8,797 bases of DNA from Oscillospiraceae bacterium (GTDB lineage: Bacteria; Bacillota; Clostridia; Oscillospirales; CAG-272): assembly GCA_015063655.1 (NCBI GenBank), contig SVTU01000054.1, forward strand, positions 1 through 8,797, written 5' to 3'. The translations under genes and the position numbers were made by a program. Shown one piece after another: positions 6,916 to 8,797 of this stretch. The notes beneath the pieces are model-generated. The model was not told where the DNA came from and did no database searches. It worked only from the letters and a program-made list of their open reading frames with translations. How positions within the stretch are numbered: the stretch's first letter is position 1; every line of letters starts with the position of its first letter.

Positions 6916-7827
6916 ATGAAGGGATATTCACCAAGGACGTTTCATTCGGAGAAAGACAAGCAAGCGTTTGTGCATGCATGTGACCGTGACATGCGCACAA
7001 GGATCACACAAACGGTAAACGCCATTGTCGGGCAAGAGACGGGCGTGCATACGCTGGGGCTGTGCGGACCTACCTGTTCGGGCAAGACCACGGCGGCCAA
7101 GGCGCTTTTGGAAGCCTTTTCAAAGGCGGGAAAGCGAGTACATACCGTTTCGATCGATGATTTTTATTACGATAAGAGTTATTTGCATCAAAGAGAACGC
7201 CATGCAAACGATATGCCTGACTATGATTCGGTCCACACCATCGATCTTCCTGCCCTGGCGGGAATGTGCGAGGGGATCGGAAAAAGCGAGCGCTTGACTG
7301 TCCCCGTGTTTGATTTTGTGCGGGGCGAGCGGGTGGCTATGCGGGAGATTGTCTGCCGAGAGGGAGACGTGCTGCTCTTCGAGGGCATACAGGTGCTGTA
7401 TCCCGAGGTCAGAGCGATCATTGCCCGTGAGGGCATGTGCGGGATCTTCATTGCCCCAAAGAGTGAGGTATGGGTGGAGGACAGCCGATTTGAGCCAAAC
7501 GAGCTTCGGCTCTTGCGCCGCCTTGTGCGTGATGCCCGCTTCCGCAACACCTCGGCAGAGGATACGCTTCGCCTGTGGGATAACGTCAGAGCCAATGAGG
7601 AAGCGTCCATCTTTCCGTATATGAACGTGTGCGAGTATCAGATCGATGCGACCTATGACTGCGAGCTTCATCTCTTAGCACCCCATGTCCGTCCGCTCCT
7701 TGTGGGTGTGTCGGAAGCTTCGGGGAAGAAGGAGACGGCAGAGCTGCTTTTGTCTCGCTTAGTGGGGATCGAGGGCATCACGGATGCGTATTTGTCCGCT
7801 GATTCCTTATTCCATGAGTTTATTTGA
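6916..7827 (+). CDS. Uridine kinase-like nucleoside kinase, short form without TGS domain
   Basis: Encodes 303 residues of the phosphoribulokinase/uridine kinase P-loop family. Seen: Walker A GPTCSGKT (51-58), SIDDFYYD (79-86) with likely substrate-binding aspartates, a YDSVHTIDL segment (103-111), VPVFDFVRGER (129-139), the hydrophobic strand LLFEGIQVLYPEV (153-165), and RRLVRDARFRNTSAEDTL (201-218) with FPYMN (233-237). Known: these match the C-terminal kinase half of the roughly 550-residue clostridial nucleoside kinases, which phosphorylate uridine/cytidine or other nucleosides for salvage. Those proteins usually start with TGS and threonyl-tRNA-synthetase-like domains; here only about 45 residues, mostly helical and charged, precede the P-loop. 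The C-terminal end DSLFHEFI resembles the usual family ending, so the truncation is N-terminal only. It starts 31 bases after hemZ with a strong ribosome binding site and is probably in the same operon. True substrate is uncertain. Confidence 0.85.
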   Translation: MKGYSPRTFHSEKDKQAFVHACDRDMRTRITQTVNAIVGQETGVHTLGLCGPTCSGKTTAAKALLEAFSKAGKRVHTVSIDDFYYDKSYLHQRERHANDMPDYDSVHTIDLPALAGMCEGIGKSERLTVPVFDFVRGERVAMREIVCREGDVLLFEGIQVLYPEVRAIIAREGMCGIFIAPKSEVWVEDSRFEPNELRLLRRLVRDARFRNTSAEDTLRLWDNVRANEEASIFPYMNVCEYQIDATYDCELHLLAPHVRPLLVGVSEASGKKETAELLLSRLVGIEGITDAYLSADSLFHEFI

Positions 7828-7852
7828 CACCTTTTTTGCCCTTTGCTTACAT
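7824..7852 (+). promoter_or_regulatory. Candidate sigma-A-type promoter for the flippase gene
   Basis: A perfect TTGACA (7824-7829) overlaps the kinase stop codon. At the standard 17-base spacing is TTACAT (7847-7852), which matches the TATAAT consensus at only three positions. A better -10-like TATACT (7856-7861) is 26 bases from TTGACA, too far. If real, transcription would begin around 7858-7860, inside the first hairpin, which would disrupt it. Low confidence. Confidence 0.25.
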
Positions 7853-7907
7853 ACGTATACTTTGCCAAGATACTGAATAAGGTAAAGTGTGTGTGAGTAA
7901 AGGGCAA
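7836..7907 (+). other. Long imperfect hairpin in the intergenic region
   Basis: The outer arms 7836-7851 (TTGCCCTTTGCTTACA) and 7892-7907 pair over all 16 positions with two G-U pairs in RNA. An internal loop follows (7852-7857 against 7890-7891), then a second 9-bp stem pairs 7858-7866 with 7881-7889, again with two G-U pairs, around a 14-base loop (7867-7880). There is no T-run after the 3' arm on either strand, so it does not look like a classical intrinsic terminator; a T6 run (7832-7837) overlaps the foot of the 5' arm. The loop segment GCCAAGA (7864-7870) is exactly complementary to TCTTGGC (7911-7917), so an alternative fold is possible. It may be a 3'-end stabiliser of the kinase message, an inefficient terminator, or a leader element for the flippase. 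Confidence 0.55.
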
Positions 7908-7920
7908 GAGTCTTGGCTAT

Positions 7921-7961
7921 AAACGCTGTTTCTTGCCTATCGGTGGCAGGAAAGGCGGTTT
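7921..7961 (+). promoter_or_regulatory. Hairpin enclosing the flippase ribosome binding site
   Basis: TTTCTTGCC (7929-7937) pairs with GGCAGGAAA (7945-7953) over 9 bp with one G-U and a 7-base loop. The stem extends outward through 7924-7927 with 7954-7958 and 7921-7923 with 7959-7961, allowing two single-base bulges. The 3' arm contains the only Shine-Dalgarno-like sequence for the gene at 7966 (GGAAAGG, 7949-7955). If folded, it would hide the ribosome binding site. Seen as base complementarity only; control of translation is inference. Confidence 0.45.
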
Positions 7962-7965
7962 TCGT

Positions 7966-8797
7966 ATGAAGCATCGAGGAAGATATACGGCGGGTAGCTT
8001 TGGCTTTGGCGTGGCGGTCTTGTCCGTGTCGGCTGTTTTGGTCAAGCTGTCGGGACTGCTTTTGAAGATCCCTATGATGTCCTTGCTCGGAGCGGAGGGC
8101 ATGGGGTATTTTAATGCGGCATACGAGGTCTATGCGCTGTTGTGCGTGCTGGCTACGGCGGGCATGCCCACGGCCCTGTCGGTGCTGATCGCCTCGGCAG
8201 ACGCAAGGGGCGACGGGGAAGCGATCGCCCGTTTGCAGACGGGGGCGATGCGCCTTTTCCTTTGCTTTGGCTTTTTGGGAAGCGTCTTTCTTTGTGCCTT
8301 TGCCAAGCCGATCACGCACATGCTGGGCAATCCTGCCTCGGCGCAGGGCCTTGCGTACGTAGCCCCCGCCTTGCTCTTCGTGTGTGCCTCGGGTGCCATG
8401 CGGGGGTATTTTCAGGGTGTGAGGCGTATGCTCCCCGTGGCGCTCTCGCAGGTCGTGGAGGCCTTGGGAAAGCTTGTGTTCGGCGTGGGGCTTGCCGCAT
8501 GGGGCAGGGAAAGAGGCTTGCCGCTTTCCGCCTGCTCAGCTTATGCCATTCTCGGCGTCAGCATCGGGGCGATGCTGTCAGCCCTCTATTTGTACGTGTC
8601 TTATCGCCGTGACCGCTGTGTGCGGGGCATTCGGCGGGCCACGAAAGGAGCGGAGCTTGGAAGCCTGCTTGCCTTGGGTCTGCCCATCACCGTCGGCTCT
8701 GCCTTGATGGGGCTGTCACGTATTTTGGATATGGTGCTGATCCTGCGCCGACTGCCAAGGGCAGGTGTTCCGTATGCCCTTGCCAATGAGGCCTACG
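7966..8797 (+). CDS. SpoVB/MurJ-like multi-pass flippase, 3' end outside window
   Basis: Open from ATG 7966 to the window edge, giving 277 residues with no stop, so the gene continues. It belongs to the MOP/MATE-like superfamily of polysaccharide biosynthesis proteins (SpoVB, YtgP, MurJ, Wzx), inner-membrane flippases for lipid-linked wall or polysaccharide precursors. Seen: a short basic N-terminus (MKHRGRY) then hydrophobic segments at about 12-33, 50-72, 94-113, 127-147, 160-180, 190-211 and 232-260. Family-like segments are KIPMMSLLGAEGMGYFNAAY (34-53), TAGMPTALS (64-72), MRGYFQG (145-151) with LPVALSQVVE (156-165), and LGLPITVGSALMGLSRILD (237-255). The RGYFQG block is closest to the SpoVB/YtgP branch, but I cannot decide between a sporulation (SpoVB), cell-division peptidoglycan (lipid II) or capsule role from half a protein. 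GGAAAGG lies 10 bases before the ATG within a hairpin. It is separated from the upstream operon by 138 bases. Confidence 0.88.
   Translation, partial: MKHRGRYTAGSFGFGVAVLSVSAVLVKLSGLLLKIPMMSLLGAEGMGYFNAAYEVYALLCVLATAGMPTALSVLIASADARGDGEAIARLQTGAMRLFLCFGFLGSVFLCAFAKPITHMLGNPASAQGLAYVAPALLFVCASGAMRGYFQGVRRMLPVALSQVVEALGKLVFGVGLAAWGRERGLPLSACSAYAILGVSIGAMLSALYLYVSYRRDRCVRGIRRATKGAELGSLLALGLPITVGSALMGLSRILDMVLILRRLPRAGVPYALANEAY

Noticed and set aside
7850..7858. CATACGTAT as a sigma-E-like -10 for a spoVB-type gene
   Set aside because: It resembles the sporulation sigma-E -10 only in part, and no matching -35 is present at the right distance.
7836..7915. First intergenic hairpin as a Rho-independent terminator
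   Set aside because: The 3' arm is followed by AGAGTCTTGG, with no T-run; on the minus strand the stem is followed by A residues. It may still weaken transcription but is not a classical terminator.
7918..7923. TATAAA as a -10 box for the flippase
   Set aside because: No acceptable -35 element lies 16-18 bases upstream (GAGTAA region), and no extended TG motif is present.
8142..8612. Plus-strand open frame of 156 codons starting within the flippase
   Set aside because: It is another frame of the flippase coding region. The frame from 7966 gives a clear membrane protein of a known family without stops to the window end.

Overview
The window is a dense, entirely plus-strand stretch of a bacterial chromosome. 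The protein families point to a low-oxygen Firmicute, most likely a member of the Clostridia: a long RecJ with the Firmicutes-type C-terminal domain, a bifunctional Rel, a HemZ-type radical SAM enzyme, and a SpoVB-type flippase. Base composition looks mid-range (about half G+C by eye) with G/C-leaning third codon positions. I cannot name genus or species from this.

Layout: (1) 1-397, the 3' end of a COG2509-type FAD-dependent oxidoreductase, cut by the window edge; (2) 431-2629, recJ, single-strand DNA exonuclease; (3) 2670-4898, rel (relA/spoT), (p)ppGpp synthetase/hydrolase; (4) 4912-5385, dtd, D-aminoacyl-tRNA deacylase; (5) 5382-6884, hemZ, radical SAM enzyme related to oxygen-independent coproporphyrinogen oxidases, overlapping dtd by ATGA; (6) 6916-7827, a short uridine kinase-like nucleoside kinase; (7) 7828-7965, a 138-base intergenic region almost filled by two strong hairpins; (8) 7966-8797, the 5' part of a SpoVB/MurJ-like multi-pass flippase that runs off the window.

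Genes 1-6 are separated by 40 bases or fewer, have no recognisable terminator between them, and are probably one transcription unit. The recJ-rel-dtd core is the conserved Firmicutes neighbourhood (recJ-apt-relA-dtd in Bacillus subtilis), but apt is missing here. The set mixes genome maintenance (recJ), stringent response (rel), translation quality control (dtd), a possible porphyrin-related step (hemZ) and nucleoside salvage (kinase). The flippase lies behind the only sizeable non-coding gap and may be a separate unit with a structured leader.

I found no tRNA, rRNA, CRISPR array, insertion sequence or clear mobile element. Most of the window is conserved housekeeping content and I do not see an undescribed multi-gene system. 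The points most worth a second look are the two-hairpin leader before the flippase, the Gln-to-Asn change in the DTD signature motif, the nucleoside kinase without the usual N-terminal domains, and the loss of apt.
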